Source: Phoenix dactylifera
Taxonomy: Eukaryota > Streptophyta > Magnoliopsida > Arecales > Arecaceae
Direction: 5' to 3'
NCBI RefSeq assembly: GCF_009389715.1
Contig: NW_024067679.1
Location: 862,501 to 926,500 of the forward strand
Length of the DNA stretch: 64,000 nucleotides
The position numbers and the translations under genes are program-made. Positions 9,723-21,749 of this stretch are shown here, piece after piece. Numbering within the stretch: position 1 is the stretch's first letter; the number at the start of each line of letters is the position of its first letter. The notes beneath the pieces are model-generated. The model did not search any database, had not been told where the DNA came from, and saw only the letters and a program-made list of their open reading frames with translations.

Positions 9723-10494
9723 TTAAATCAGTCTTAGCTCTATCTACTTCCATGCCCTTCGATGAAACAATATGTCCTAAGACAATTCCCTTTGGCACCA
9801 TGAAGTGGCATTTCTCCCAATTTAGTATCAAATTCTTTTCCATACATCGAGCTAAGACAGCTTGTAAATGTGACAGGCAATTATCAAATGTGTCGCCAAA
9901 AACTGAGAAGTCGTCCATGAACACTTCCAAAAATTTTTCGTTCATGTCTTCAAAGATGCTGAGCATGCATATTTGGAATGTTGCAGGTGCATTACACAAC
10001 CCGAATGGCATTCGTCGGAAAGCAAATGTGCCAAAAGGACAAGTGAAGGTAGTCTTCTCTTGATCTTCCGGTGAAATTTCAATTTGATAATATTCCGAAT
10101 AGCCATCGAAAAAACAATAGAAATCATGCCCTGCAACCCTCTCCAATACTTAGTCTAGGAAGGGTAGAGGAAAGTGATCCTTTCGTGTGACCAAATTCAG
10201 CTTTCGGTAGTCAACACACATGCGCCAACTCGTCGGGACACGAGTTGGAACTAGTTCACCTTGTTCATTTTCTACTACCGTCAAACCCGATTTCTTAGGA
10301 ACGACTTGAGTAGGGCTTACCCACTTGCTGTCGAAAATTGGGTAAATAATACCCACGTCAAGCAACTTGAGGACTTCTGCCTTAACCACATCTCTCATTG
10401 TAGGATTCAACCTTCGTTGCATTTGCCTTGTGGTTTTGGCATTATCCTCCAAATATATCCGGTGTGTGCAAATTAAGGGGCTAATTCTCTTCAA
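9652..10494 (-). pseudogene. gypsy reverse transcriptase (one internal stop)
   Basis: Two pieces in one frame make up the RT: 10494-10150 (VRWVSP-like DSKWVSPTQVVPKKSG and WRMCVDYRKLN) and 10149-9652 (CFFDGYSEYYQI, RRMPFGLCNAPATFQ, and the catalytic VFMDDFSVFG). They are split by a TAA at 10150-10152, a single C-to-T change from a glutamine codon. The FMDD box, fingers and palm motifs are all still readable. The product would normally copy the element RNA into DNA in the cytoplasmic particle. Confidence 0.9.
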
Positions 10495-10638
10495 ATCGGC
10501 TATAGACCACCCTAAGGCTCCTTTATGATTCTTTAGAACACCAAGTAATTTTCTTTCTTGGTCATGATTAAGATCAGACGAGATAATTATAGAGTAAGTG
10601 TCCTCGGGTCCAAGAAAGGCATACTTGAGTTCCTTCGG

Positions 10639-11510
10639 TTAGGGTTTCAATTCGAGCTGGGGTGCTTGCTCACGGGATGGTACTATTTTCATTTCTCGAG
10701 GCGACAACCTCTCAAATTCTCCTACTTTTGGTCTCCATCCATTGACCATTTTGATATCCAGATTATCCACAATAGGTGTGACTGACAAATCATCATCATC
10801 GGTTCCATTAGGACACCAATCAATTAAGCTATCATTGGATGGGTCGTTAATTGCTTTAGCTAACAAATATTCTTCTGCGATGGTTTCAACCCAATCAACC
10901 TCCTTACTCTCTTCGAAATCATTGGGTTGTTTGCACACATTAAAAATGTTCAGTTCTAAGGTCATATTACCAAAAGAAAGCTTCATGACGCCATTCCTAC
11001 AATTAATCAATGCATTAGAAGTTGCAAGGAATGGACGTCCTAAAATGACCGGAATCTGAGACTGTGAGTTCAAAGCCGGATGTGTGTCCAATACGATAAA
11101 ATCTACAGAAAAGTAGAACTTGTCTACTTGGACTAATACATCCTCGATAATCCCCCTTGGAATTTTAACTGACCTGTCAGCTAATTGCAAAGTGACGGAG
11201 GTTGGCTTCAACTCACCTAAACCAAGTTGCTCATATACAGAATATGGCAACAAATTCACACTCGCCCCTAAATCTAACAATGCTCGCTCTATCCTAAAGT
11301 CGCCTATGATGCATGAGATGGTTGGGCAACCTGGATCTTTATATTTAGGGAGAATGTTGTGCTGCAAAATAGCACTCACATTTTCAGTTAAAAATGCCTT
11401 CTTCTTAACATTTAATCGGCGCTTAACAGTACACAAGTCCTTCAAAAATTTGGCATATGAGGGTACTTGTTTGATTGCATCAAGAAGAGGTATATTGATT
11501 TTACTTGTTT
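10639..11510 (-). pseudogene. gypsy aspartic protease region
   Basis: The open frame 11445-10639 holds the retroviral-type protease with LLDLGASVNLLPYSVYEQL, where the active-site triad is D-L-G, the hydrophobic ADRSVKIPRGIIEDV strand and the ILGRPFLATSNALI flap end. Upstream, KKKAFLTENVSAILQ is the usual Athila gag-protease linker. The frame is offset from gag by one missing A in a run near 11499-11502. A linker region continues to the RT start near 10494 with a further frame break. Confidence 0.85.
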
Positions 11511-13080
11511 AAAAAGCTCAAGAATTTCAGAGTTAGGTTTGAGCTTTTGCAACGGCTTTAACCGTTGTGGAAAAGGTGGAGGAAAAGGACATTCAACTTT
11601 CTTAGTAGAAGTTGGGACCTCAACTTCTTCTTTGTCCCTTTCATCGACTTTGGGAGCATCAGAATTAGAAATGACTTGCGGTCTCAATTGGACAGTTTGA
11701 TCAATGACTTTTTCATTACGCAAAGTCATGATGCTTTTTGCATGTTCTGTATGCGAACTAGAGGGAGCCGTATTATTACTACCGTGCACTTGTGGGTTAG
11801 GTTGGGGTTGAGCTGGAAGCTTACCCTTCTCTTGGGTACTTAGGACGGTAGTCAACATTGACAATTGGTTCCTTATGTCTTCAAAATTTCGAGTATTTTG
11901 AGCATTGATATTAGCTTGACCTTGTAGAAAAGTTTGTATGGATTGCAATGTATCCTCGATATTTGGCTTTTGAGAAGGTGATGGTGCATAAGGAGGATGT
12001 GCAGGTGGAGGAGCTGAATGGTGTGACTGTTGAGGATGATCGTTTCTCCACCTAAAGTTTGGATGATTCTTCCAACCAGGGTTATAGGTATTCGAGTATG
12101 GATCGTTATAAGGCTTTTGGTAGGAGTTCATAGCATTTGCTTGATCGTGCAAGACTTCTTTGAATGCCGGTATGGTGGGGACAATCAGTAGTAGTATGAC
12201 CCGACATATCGCAGATACCACAACACTCGTTTCTAAGCTCTATAGTCTTGACAGGCTCAACCTTCCTAAACTCAATTTCTTCTACCTTCCTAGTGAGGGC
12301 TGCCATTTTAGCGTGAAGATCATCCTCAGTTCTGAGGTTGTAAAGGCCTCCAGGTACAGAGCTAGTAGGCTTAGGCAAAGATTTGTTGTTTCTATCCCCG
12401 TTATCCCAAAGTTGGGCAGTCTCAGCAAGGGAATCCAAATACTCCCATGTCTCATCAGGTTGTTTTTCTAAAAATCTACCATTGCACATGGTCTCTACAA
12501 ATTGTTTCAACTGTGGAGATAAACCTTCATAAAAGAAGCTAATGGTTCTCCAAGTTTCGAATCCGTGATGAGGGCATGAGAGAAGAAGGTCTTTAAATCT
12601 TTTCCAACATTCATAAAATGTTTCATTATCTTTTTATTGGAAATTGCTGATATGTCTTTTCAAAAAGTTAGTCCTTTGTGTGGGGAAGAACTTCTTTAAA
12701 ATTTCTCTCTGCATATCTTGCTAATTTCTTATTGATCTAGGTCGCAAAGAGTTTAGCCATGTTTTGGCCTTATCCTTTAGAGAGAAAGGAAACAATGTCA
12801 ACTTGAGGACATCCTCGGTGACATTTGGCACTCTAAATGTAATGCTCAATTCTTCAAAATCCTTTAAATGAAGATACGGACTTTCGGACTCTAACCCATG
12901 AAACTTGGGCAGCAATTGGATTACCCCTGGTTTGATGTCAAAATGTCCTACATTATCAGGAAAAATTATGCATGAAGGCTGACTAGTCCTAGCCGGTTGT
13001 AGGTATTGTCTTAGAGTCATAACATGGGGTTCTCGTTCTCGATTGTGGTGACTACCCGCATCTTCATTTAGATCAGCCAT
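11442..13080 (-). pseudogene. gypsy gag (two stops, frameshifts)
   Basis: The start at 13080 (MADLNEDAGSHHNRERE) gives the conserved capsid blocks FHGLESESPYLHLKDFEEL and LTLFPFSLKDKAKTWLNSL. The frame stops at 12721 and again near 12640. It is open again at 12510-12106 with a CCHC knuckle, CGICDMSGHTTTDC. One extra C (plus strand GGGG at 12177-12180) shifts the frame. The proline-rich tail then runs 12221-11442 (NTYNPGWKNHPNFRWRN, QTFLQGQANINAQN). Gag would form the particle shell and bind the RNA. This copy is inactive. Confidence 0.85.
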
Positions 13081-14343
13081 CTCACAAGGTGTGAGATATT
13101 GCGAAGAAATTTCAGAGGTATGTCCTAAGGGATGATCTAAAGTTGTACGACTTAATCGACCGGTGTCGTCCCTATTTCACTTTAGCATGCAAAATAATTC
13201 CCTCTCTTTTTTTCTTTATTTTTTTAAAAAAAATGAAAAATAAATATAAGTACCAACTAAAGATACCCTAAAACGACATCCTAAAATAAAATCCTATTCA
13301 CAGTCAAACATGCAACAAAACATTACACCTCAATTTCTAATGTTTTTCTTAAATTTCTAGACAGCTCCTAACTGGTTTGAAGAGGGCACCTAAGCCTCCA
13401 ATCCGGTCTAATGAACCGAGTTGACCAGGTAAGCTCCCAGGTAAGTGGAGGGGTCACGATGCGTTCGCAAAGGTCCCACTTAAAACCCACTTGCCTCGAA
13501 CAGATGAACTGTCTCCCTTATAGGGACAAAGCTTGCCTAGACATCAACTAAGCCACAGAGCGAAATTGGTGCAACTTTCGGTGGTCTTCGTCCTATTGAG
13601 CTCGAATGTCCTTAGGGGCCAACGTCTAGTTGATTTTAGTTAAGCTTAGGACATTTATGCACTGGGGTGATTTTTGGGCTAAGGACGAGTGATGAAATCC
13701 CGACCTTATCTTTTTAAATAGGTTCAGCCCTTAGAATATTTTATGCTGATGCCTTATACTATATGCAACAATCAAGAGATTTTTTTTTTTTAATGTTTTA
13801 TGACATGACATTAAATTTCATTGAATAGGTGATCAAGCAAATTATTTCTTTCTTTTTTTTTAAATTTTATGAGTTATAGTTTGAAATTTGAATTCTAAAA
13901 TTTAAAATTTGAAATTTAAAATTTTAGGTTTTCCCTCTTTTTTTTATTTTGAATAATCACCCTTGATCTGTTCTTAAGGTTTCTTTTCTTCAATTTTTAA
14001 TTAGCAACAAGGGTTAATGAGATATAATAACAATATAATTCTGATTCTAAAAAAAATAAATGCAGAAAATTTAAAGTAGAAAGCAGCAAGGTTTCGTATT
14101 AATCTGATGGTCTTAAAAATGTCAGAATGTCAATCAGATCGTTCAGATTATCTAACAATGTGTCTTGCACTAGCTGACCAAATTTGAGTCAAATCAGACG
14201 GCTAATTCCTATGATATCAGAGTTTGATGCCAACTGTGCAGGGAATTAAAAATAGTAGTAAAGATGCAATTTTTTTTTTCAAAAGAAAAATACTAACTAC
14301 TAAGGTAAAAATTAAATCTAAAATTATACTAATAACTCAGCCG
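13081..14343 (-). other. gypsy 5' leader between primer site and gag
   Basis: About 1.26 kb of AT-rich DNA with homopolymer runs and no coding potential. Long leaders are usual in Athila elements. Nothing else was recognised here. Confidence 0.6.
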
Positions 14344-14362
14344 TTCCCCGGCAACGGCACCA
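14344..14362 (-). promoter_or_regulatory. gypsy primer binding site (tRNA-Asp type)
   Basis: On the minus strand it reads TGGTGCCGTTGCCGGGGAA, one change from the common plant gypsy primer site TGGCGCCGTTGCCGGGGA that pairs with the 3' end of tRNA-Asp. It lies just inside the LTR edge and fixes the element orientation. Confidence 0.85.
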
Positions 14363-14368
14363 AAAACT

Positions 14369-16350
14369 TGGTGCTTTTGAAAAACTGCTCTCCCAAGTGC
14401 AGGAGAATCGCACAAGTAATATAACTCGGGAGTCCGAGGTCGATTCCTCAGGGAACGATCTATGGATTCTTAGCGTAATCTTTCGATGTAATTTTTAGTT
14501 GATCTTTAGAAATTAAAAACAGAGAATAATATGTGATTAAACAACGTTCAAGAATATAGAGAAGGCTAGGGATCCGGAATCCTCCTTGACAATGTAACTT
14601 TCAACAAATAGACTCAGCGATTCTTGATTAAGGATTAATATGATAGGGTAGTTCTAATCATGGAGTATACAATCGGAAAACATGAATTAAACATCCAAGT
14701 ATTTATCGTGCCGGTTACGTATACGACAAATCAAGCATCGAAATAATTCATGCATCAATATATATAAACTATGCAAGATCTATCCAATAAATAAATATGC
14801 AAGAACCCAAAACATACCAATAGATATAAAACAATTAGAATTAAAGTTTAGAGTGTACTTGATGAAAGCAATATGACAAGGGTTCATCTGTCACCCTTTG
14901 CCAAAGGAATTAGCCTTCCATTAAAAACATTATCCTCCCTCTCATCACTTTTTTTTTCTTTTTCTTTTCGGAAACAGGGCATACCCTGTTTCCTTCTTCT
15001 CTTTTCCCTCAACTGCAACAGCCGGCTCCCCTGTTTTCTTTCTTTCTTTTCGGAATCGGAGCCCCCCTTGCCTCTCCAACCGAGAGGGCTTTATAGTTGG
15101 CATTCAATCCCCCTCTTTGCACTCGACGGAAGGGCTGCATCTCGGGTGGATCAGGAGCAGGCGCAGATCCGGGAATGGCTCGCGGAAGAAGAGGATGCAC
15201 AAAATCATCACGGACAGCTGGGAGTGATCGCGGGCGGATGAAGAGGCTGGACTTGCGTGGGATCGACGCAGGGACGAGTCGCCGATCTGCAAGACGCCCA
15301 GAAGGAAACTGATCGCGGACTGTTGGGGGGGTCGCCGAGATGGTCATGAATGGCTGCAGGCGAGATCAGCGGGATGTTAGGGGCTTCACGGGTGGCTCGC
15401 AGGAGGATAAGCCGCACAAGGACGCTGTGAAGGAGGCGGTGATCACACAGGTGGCTGGGGAGTCTGATGCGGGTCCGGAAGAAAGGGGCGTTGATCGCTG
15501 GTGCTGTGGAGGAGGCTGGAGACGATCACGGGCACAGGAGCGTTGATCGGGTGCGACGCTGCGGACGAGACGGATGGCTGGGAGGAGCGTGAGATGGGCG
15601 CAGGTCACGGATCCGGAATGCTGAAATCTCGGACACGAGGCTGATCGCGGAGGGCTTGGAACATGGGAGAAGCTGATGAATGCCGTGGCTCACTCGCGGA
15701 AACGGGAGAATGTAAGCAGGAACCTTGGCTCAGATGTGCGAGAACCCGGGAGAGGTGGACGCTCTGGGATGATGGAGGAAGCTAGGAGATCTAATTGCAG
15801 AATTTGGGAAGTTGCTCGGGTGCGCGGAAGAAGAGTCATGGACTCTGTTATGCAGTTAGGAAGATGCATCCTTTTTAGGTGAATTCATATAAAATAATGA
15901 TATAAGGGAAGAAAGAAGAGCACATTCACGCTTGCAGATATCTCAAAAGAAACTTAAAAAAATTATGAGAAGAAGAAAAAAAATATTTCTTTTCTCCCCA
16001 ATGATCCCTAGAGCCCTTTTTATCTAGACTCTTGGAATAGAAAGAAAAGAAAATTTTGATTGTAGTTTGAAAAGATCTCTAGAGCCCTTTATATAGGCTC
16101 AGGCGCGTCAAAAGAAGCAGACTCTCCTCCCGCGGATTAATTACGTGTCTTTTTGTGCTCCTTTGATCATGCGGTTTGTTGCATCTTGGCCGCCCATGCT
16201 TCCTTCCTTCTTCGAGAGGCCTTTTCTGCTTACTCTTACGTGTGGATGCATGACACTTGTAATGGCTTGCTTCCTTTGGGAATTTTTCTATGTTTGCTCT
16301 CTTGCTTATGCGTAGATGCTTGCTACTTAGCCGTTGACTAATTTAGTTTT
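14369..16350 (-). repeat. gypsy 5' LTR (right end approximate)
   Basis: The LTR starts next to the primer site (plus-strand TG near 14369-14373) and runs rightwards. It has a GC-rich block at 15050-15850 and a promoter with a TATA box near 16090. The far edge could not be fixed because the other LTR lies outside the window. A length near 2 kb fits Athila elements. The many short frames at 14.9-15.9 kb are not coding. Confidence 0.6.
16086..16096 (-). promoter_or_regulatory. TATA box of the gypsy LTR promoter
   Basis: The minus strand reads GCCTATATAAAGGGCTC, a strong plant TATA context. It lies about 1.7 kb before the primer site, as expected for the U3-R border of a long LTR. Confidence 0.6.
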
Positions 16351-16985
16351 CAAATTTTTAAATATTTAATTTAATTTAACAATTTCTTCATTTAACCAAG
16401 ATATTTCAGAAAGGGGCATAGATTTCTTCTTTTTCCACAGTATTGTTCCTTTCTTGATAACCAGTTATTTACTTATTCGAAAGATGTACTTAATATTTAG
16501 TTCTTCTCTTTTCTCGCCATTCAACAGAAACATCATCCAAATAAGGAATTTAGATTTTTATGTTCTATGTTTCCCAGGTGTCGAGGGTTTAACTGCTTAC
16601 TTTTGCTTTCTTTCCTTTTAATTAGCAATACAGGAGAGGATAAAAGCGGAGAACTTTACACTGTCATGCTTGGCATTGTTTTGATTTTTTTAACATAAAG
16701 AACTAGCAGAAATGAGCAGACAAAATAGACAATTCATCCTCTTTCTAACACAAGAATATTATTGCCTTTAATTTAAAGAATAATAAATGTATATTTCACA
16801 AAACCATTCAACGCTGGGGGAAGAAAATAAAAGATGCCAACCTCCCTAGTCCCAATATACAAAGGACAACGTACATGCATGGAAAAGAATCAAATCCTCG
16901 TTACATAAATACTCTAATTAACCACCAATTTCCGACATGTAACAACAACTCAGATTGATTGGAAACCCCGACAAGGCATGACCAC
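16351..16985. other. Unassigned AT-rich DNA
   Basis: No gene, RNA or repeat structure was recognised. The right edge of the gypsy LTR may fall in this interval. Confidence 0.4.
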
Positions 16986-17925
16986 CCTGCTTACAGAGAT
17001 TTTTCTCATCTTATGTGGAATCTTTTCAGTGACAGGGGGCTGGTATAATCCTCATTGCGCATCCTTGAGGAGGCCGATGGAAGTGGTTCAAACACCTTTC
17101 AGAAACGAATTGATTCATTTGCTGCAGCTGACACCACCGTTGATCCATCAGGGCTCTGCTTCGACAAATGAAGGAGATGATCGAGAATATTAGCACGGCC
17201 ATGCAGTAATATTAAAAAATAAAAAATTAATTATAGACAATTCTCTGCTTTTGTAGCTTCCAAACCTGAGTAAGATGTAGGACTCTGACTTCATGACCTC
17301 TTAAATCCACAATCTTGGACACAAAAGGGTATGACCACAAACTTAGCTGAAATTAACTGACTGTAATATGTAATCATGGGCACTCAAAATCTCCTTCTGA
17401 TGCCTGTTCCACTCCAATTTACAGGCTTGTTTGATAATATCAAATACTTTTAGACATGAGACTACTATTAAATGGTAACAAGTTCCTACTTACAAGTTAT
17501 TCTTTGAAGATGGAACTGAAAAATGGAACAGACAGAAAACATCATAAATTAGGCTCATTCCATGATTCATGGAGAGAGAGAGAGAGATGAACTTTACCTG
17601 TGCACCAGTGTCGATGCTTTTTGTACACTTCCCTGTCCGGGCATTCCAGATCTTAATGCATCGATCATCAGTGCCACCACCAGATGCCAGTATATTCGAC
17701 TAAAATGGGCACCAAGCAAGGGTCCTTACAGCTGCACAGTGATTAGAAAACTTGTACAGATTTTTGGAGGATCCCATGCTTGAAGAGTCCCACACATGAA
17801 CAAGATTGTCATTTCCACCACTAGCCAGCAAATCTCCAGCTCCTGACCATCTCAGACCACACACTTCGTTGGTGTGCCCTTGAAAATGGGTTGCTAATCT
17901 GCCAATTGATCTCACTACGAAAGGA
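16986..17925 (-). pseudogene. CDC20-like WD40 pseudogene, 3' half with introns
   Basis: Three exon pieces match plant CDC20 (the APC/C co-activator). Exon 17925-17596 reads FQGHTNEVCGLRWSGAGDL, ASGGNDNLVHVWD and LAWCPF, then a TAG in place of the glutamine, then [19 protein letters not shown] and a donor GTAAAG. Exon 17427-17266 reads CKLEWNRHQKEILSAHDY and, after a frame break, YPFVSKIVDLRGHEVRVLHL, then a donor. Exon about 17157-16986 reads SPDGSTVVSAAANESIRF and then TGA for the family tryptophan. Retained introns show a DNA-level copy rather than a retrocopy. The N-terminal C-box and KEN/D-box region is absent. It cannot encode a working propeller. Confidence 0.82.
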
Positions 17926-18099
17926 GTTGCACAAAGATAGACTCCTTACACCTTACAGTTGCTGACATCTAGGCTGAGATGTTAGAGCTGAAGCTGCCTA
18001 TATGTAGGGACAATGTACAGATGGCCGCCGTGGAAGAGAAGGTAAGAAGTGATATAGAGGGAGGTCTATTTCAGGTCAAGCACCAACGCCAGGTCAACC

Positions 18100-18306
18100 T
18101 TGGGTCTTGAGCTAAATAGGCTGAAGGAGCAAATGAGTGGAACTTCTAGCAGACCATCCTCCACTACCCAGCCATCAACCAATGAGCCTATAGGACACAA
18201 GACTAGGCCCTCTCAATCTGGACAATCTAGACCCCCTCCCCGATCTCACAAGTACAGTCCTTGGTATGGAAGAACCACTGTAGATAGCATCTCAGACTCT
18301 GAATAG
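18100..18306 (+). pseudogene. Tail of an ORF3-like protein of element D
   Basis: A short frame with LELNRLKEQMSGTSSRPSST and PPPRSHKYSPWYGRTT, low in complexity, ends at TAG 18304-18306. No family was recognised from sequence alone. Its place before the polypurine tract suggests the C-terminal end of the third ORF of a Sirevirus-type element. Confidence 0.35.
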
Positions 18307-18621
18307 ATGATATGTTAGGTTGTTGTCTCCCTACTTTATATTTTGTAACTTTTTGGGATGTATCTTCTTGTAAGCACATTTTATATTAATGAAGTCTTTT
18401 GTTTCTTTACAAATCTTGTTTGATTTATGCTCTGATCATTTGTTTTTATGCTATTTGTGCTCTAATTTTTACCCCAACTTTTGTCTATATGATGATGACA
18501 AGAAGAGGAAGAAAAAGGAGAAAAAGTACAAAAAAAAGAGGAGAAAATGTAGAATAAAAAGCAATAAAAGTAGAATATATGCCTTAAAAAAGAAACACAA
18601 AAAGCAAAGTCAATATGATAC

Positions 18622-18635
18622 AAAAAGGGGGAGAA
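18622..18635 (+). promoter_or_regulatory. Polypurine tract of element D
   Basis: AAAAAGGGGGAGAA has the same sequence as the internal polypurine tract of element A at 52671-52685. It supports a plus-strand Sirevirus remnant. Confidence 0.6.
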
Positions 18636-19139
18636 TTTGTAACAAGTTGAAATGGAGGAAAACTTAAAACAAAGTAGAGCAAGGTCAAGTACAGTTCAAA
18701 TAAATAAGTTTGTTTTGATGTGGAAAGTCGAAAGTGCTCTAATACCGTGTTTCAATACATGCTCTAACACTGTTCTAATATTGTATTCAATATATGCAGT
18801 AAATGATCTGACGCTCTAACACTATATATCTAATCCTCTTATCCATTTGTAATATTTTTCAAATGCTTTGATGTACTTTAAGATGTTCTGATACACTTTG
18901 AGATATCATGAAGCTCTCATATAATTTTGAAATTTATAAAGTTTCTCATGCTATGATATACTCTAGAATTTACAAGGCAACCATGCACCTTTGTTTGCAT
19001 TTTCTCAAAGATTTTGTCATCATAAGAAAGGAAGAGATTGTCAATCCCAATGAATTGATTTTGCTAATAAAAAAAACTTGAGAATCTATTAATGAGTTTA
19101 AATTGTCTTAGTATTTAAAATATAAAAAGGATGTAGGAA

Positions 19140-20400
19140 GATCTACAAGGAGCTATCTCCTACTTTATAGGAGTCGATTCCTCAAGGATCTAAAGGAAGA
19201 TGAGGAGGTGAGAAACCGTCTCGAAGTCTGTTAGTCATTTTCCTGGTTCGGTGGAAGAATTGTGCGGGTAAGGAGCCATCTCTAGACTGACAGGTAATTC
19301 AGGAGGATCTCGAGACTTGATGTGGACCACCTAGGCCACTAAGAGTAGAGCTGGACAAAGTCCTGGAGCAAGATCAGTCACATCTGAAAGCTAAGTCGTA
19401 GGACAACTTTTGGAGGTCATAACTTGATTATACAACATTCGATTGGGATAATCTTTTTTTTTTTTAAATCGGCCAGTTTTTCGAGATCTGTGATATGAAG
19501 CCTCACCTTTTAGGCGCAACATCCCTAGCGATCAGGCCCAAATTTTATTATTTAGGGCTGAAAATGGGTTAATCAAATTGAATTTATTTTTTCGGTAAGA
19601 CTTTGACTGGGCATAGCTCTCTATTCGAGAAAAATCAGATGAAGCAACAGGAGGCAAAGTTGATATAGAAATCAAAATCTACCTTAAAATTTTAGCTTTT
19701 TCTAAAATATATCTACTAGTGATATCTATTATAGAAAAGAAAGTCCTATTAGAATTATAAAGATGAATCCGATCTTGATTGTGTAAGGACAAATCTCATC
19801 ATTATAAATAGAGACTATGTACCTCAGTCTTTTTCATCATTAATGAAAGAAAGAGAACTTGAGCCCTACTTTCGTAATTCTTCCATCTTCTTGTTTTTGA
19901 GAGAGATTCGAGTTAAATAGGTTAAAAAAAAAATTTCACCTCATCGATCAAATCAACAGGAGTCATCTCTAAAACTAGACAGAGAGCAATTGGTAAAGCC
20001 AATCTTCCTTCTAAAGGATACTTCGGAGCTGACCACACCTAGGTACCCAGGAGCCATCTCCAGACGATAGGTAGCTAATTGGTATAGCTTCAGGGACCAC
20101 CTCCCAGTCGTAGGAGAAGGCCCATACATTGCAGGAGCCACCTCCAGAAAATGAAGAGCTAAATCCCATGCGCTAAATGAGAGGAGGCTATCCAAGAGCC
20201 ATTTTTAATATTCAAGGAACCATCTCATGCTATGAAGATCAGTTCATGCAAAACGGCCAGGAGTCATGTTCCAAAAAAGGCAAATTAAAGAGTCATCTCC
20301 AGAGGTCGCAGGAGCACTCCCCAAGAGCATAATCTTTAGCAGCAGTTTGGTGGGTGACGTCTCCCAAGAACCAGGAGCCATCTCCTCTGCTATCTCGGGA
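19140..20400 (+). repeat. Degenerate GGAG-NNNN-CTCC motif series
   Basis: About ten copies of a broken palindrome such as GGAGCCATCTCC, GGAGTCATCTCT, GGAGCCACCTCC and GGAGTCGATTCC occur near 19150, 19170, 19270, 19961, 20048, 20139, 20262, 20291 and 20375. The design, GGAG and CTCC arms around four bases, parallels the GAGTCGACTC arrays of elements A and B. Confidence 0.55.
19798..19812 (+). promoter_or_regulatory. TATA box in the element D LTR
   Basis: TCATTATAAATAGAGAC is followed by CATCATTAATGAAAG, a possible processing signal. The arrangement is typical of a copia LTR U3-R border. Confidence 0.45.
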
Positions 20401-21408
20401 ACCTTATTGGCTAGTTTTCCAAGCAAATTGAGCACGACGGAGGGCATTTATTACAATAGATAAGCACTCCATCATCTAGAAATGGTTATTTGAGCTCGTC
20501 AACTACAAGAAGAAGCTTCCACAGCATTAATGGCAAGGAAGAAAAAGGAGAACAAAATGCAACAACGTGAGCGACCATGCTAAAAGCATTCAAGAGAGTT
20601 TGCAACTGAGCAATAACTGCAAAAATTATGTTCCCTCTATTGTAGAGAGAATGAAAATTGTTGTAACTGATCTTCTAGAGGTTCACAAAGTTGTTACTAA
20701 AAGCATTGAGTGATTTTGTAAGAGTTTCCAAAGAGAAACTTGTGGGCAAGATCTAGCTGCACCCGCGAGACGGGCTAGGAGTGTTCTTAAGAAATCAACT
20801 CTGAGAAAGTTTCAAGGAGAAAACTCGTTTTAAACTTGCCTAATGTTTGGAAGATAGCTAGATTGTAATCCGTGCGATTATAGTAAAAATTCTCAAGAGC
20901 GTAGCCTTGAAAAGTGGACATAGAAATGGATAGACTTCAAGCCACTATAAATTTGTTGTATGCCTTTCTCTATGTTGTGTTCTTTACTTTTTTTATTTGC
21001 TGCAATGACAATTTTCCTGCACACAATATTTCACTAACACGCTATCTCATTTCACTAATTCTTAGTTTGTATGCATTGTCGCTACATTTATCTAGTTAAT
21101 TAGCAGCAAGATTAATTGAAAAACAAACCAAATTCACCCTCCCTCTTGGGTTGCTATATTGGAAATAACTAAATTATCTAGCAAACACCGACTTATATAT
21201 ACTTATAGTAATTATGTCAGCTATTATAATTTTTATATTTTAAGATGCTTTCTGATTTAGATTTTTTAAGATGTTAAAATGTACAATGAGCTGCTTAAAT
21301 TAGAAAACTACATCATGCACTTTCGCCCATGTACCTTTGCAAAATGTGGGGTTTATATAGGGTATTGCAATTTATATCTTGAAAATCACTATTTGCCTAC
21401 ATATACGT

Positions 21409-21602
<194 letters not shown>

Positions 21603-21749
21603 GAGTGTGTGTGCGTGTTGTGTATATATATAAGTGTACATGTGTGTATAAGTATGTGCATATATGTATATGTACAAGTATATGTAAAAGTGTATGTACA
21701 TGTACATATATGTATATGTCTATGTATGTATGTGTGGGTTTGTGTGTAT

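Larger units (their letters stand above)
1..16350 (-). mobile_element. Athila-type Ty3/gypsy retrotransposon, degenerate, 3' LTR outside the window, right edge approximate
   Basis: Read on the minus strand the order is LTR, primer site, gag with a zinc knuckle, aspartic protease, RT, RNase H, integrase. RNase H before integrase is the Ty3/gypsy order. The RT-RNase H wording (for example CDASDYAIGAVLGQRKD) and the primer site TGGTGCCGTTGCCGGGGAA are typical of the Athila lineage. A CACTA element (2190-8829) splits the integrase. The reading frame is broken by at least two stops and four 1-bp indels, so the copy cannot act alone. The integrase ends at 1115 and only a 3' non-coding tract with a purine-rich stretch follows, so the 3' LTR lies left of base 1. 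The right edge lies between about 16.35 and 16.98 kb. Confidence 0.85.
17950..21155 (+). mobile_element. 3' remnant of an older Sirevirus-like copia element (element D)
   Basis: The region holds a short proline/serine-rich coding tail (18100-18306), an AAAAAGGGGGAGAA polypurine tract at 18622-18635, a TATA box near 19803, and an LTR-type end near 21129-21155. That end reads AATTCACCCTCCCTC then TTGGGTTG, as at the LTR ends of elements A and B. No gag or pol was found, so it is a 3' piece or truncated LTR. The start of its LTR was not fixed. Confidence 0.55.

Noticed and set aside
10261-11843. Plus-strand frames of 71-130 codons in the gypsy pol/gag region
   Set aside because: They are shadows of the minus-strand protease, RT and gag frames.
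14873-15882. Several GC-rich frames of 60-122 codons on both strands
   Set aside because: They lie in the gypsy LTR, overlap in all frames, and have low-complexity Arg/Ser/Pro content.
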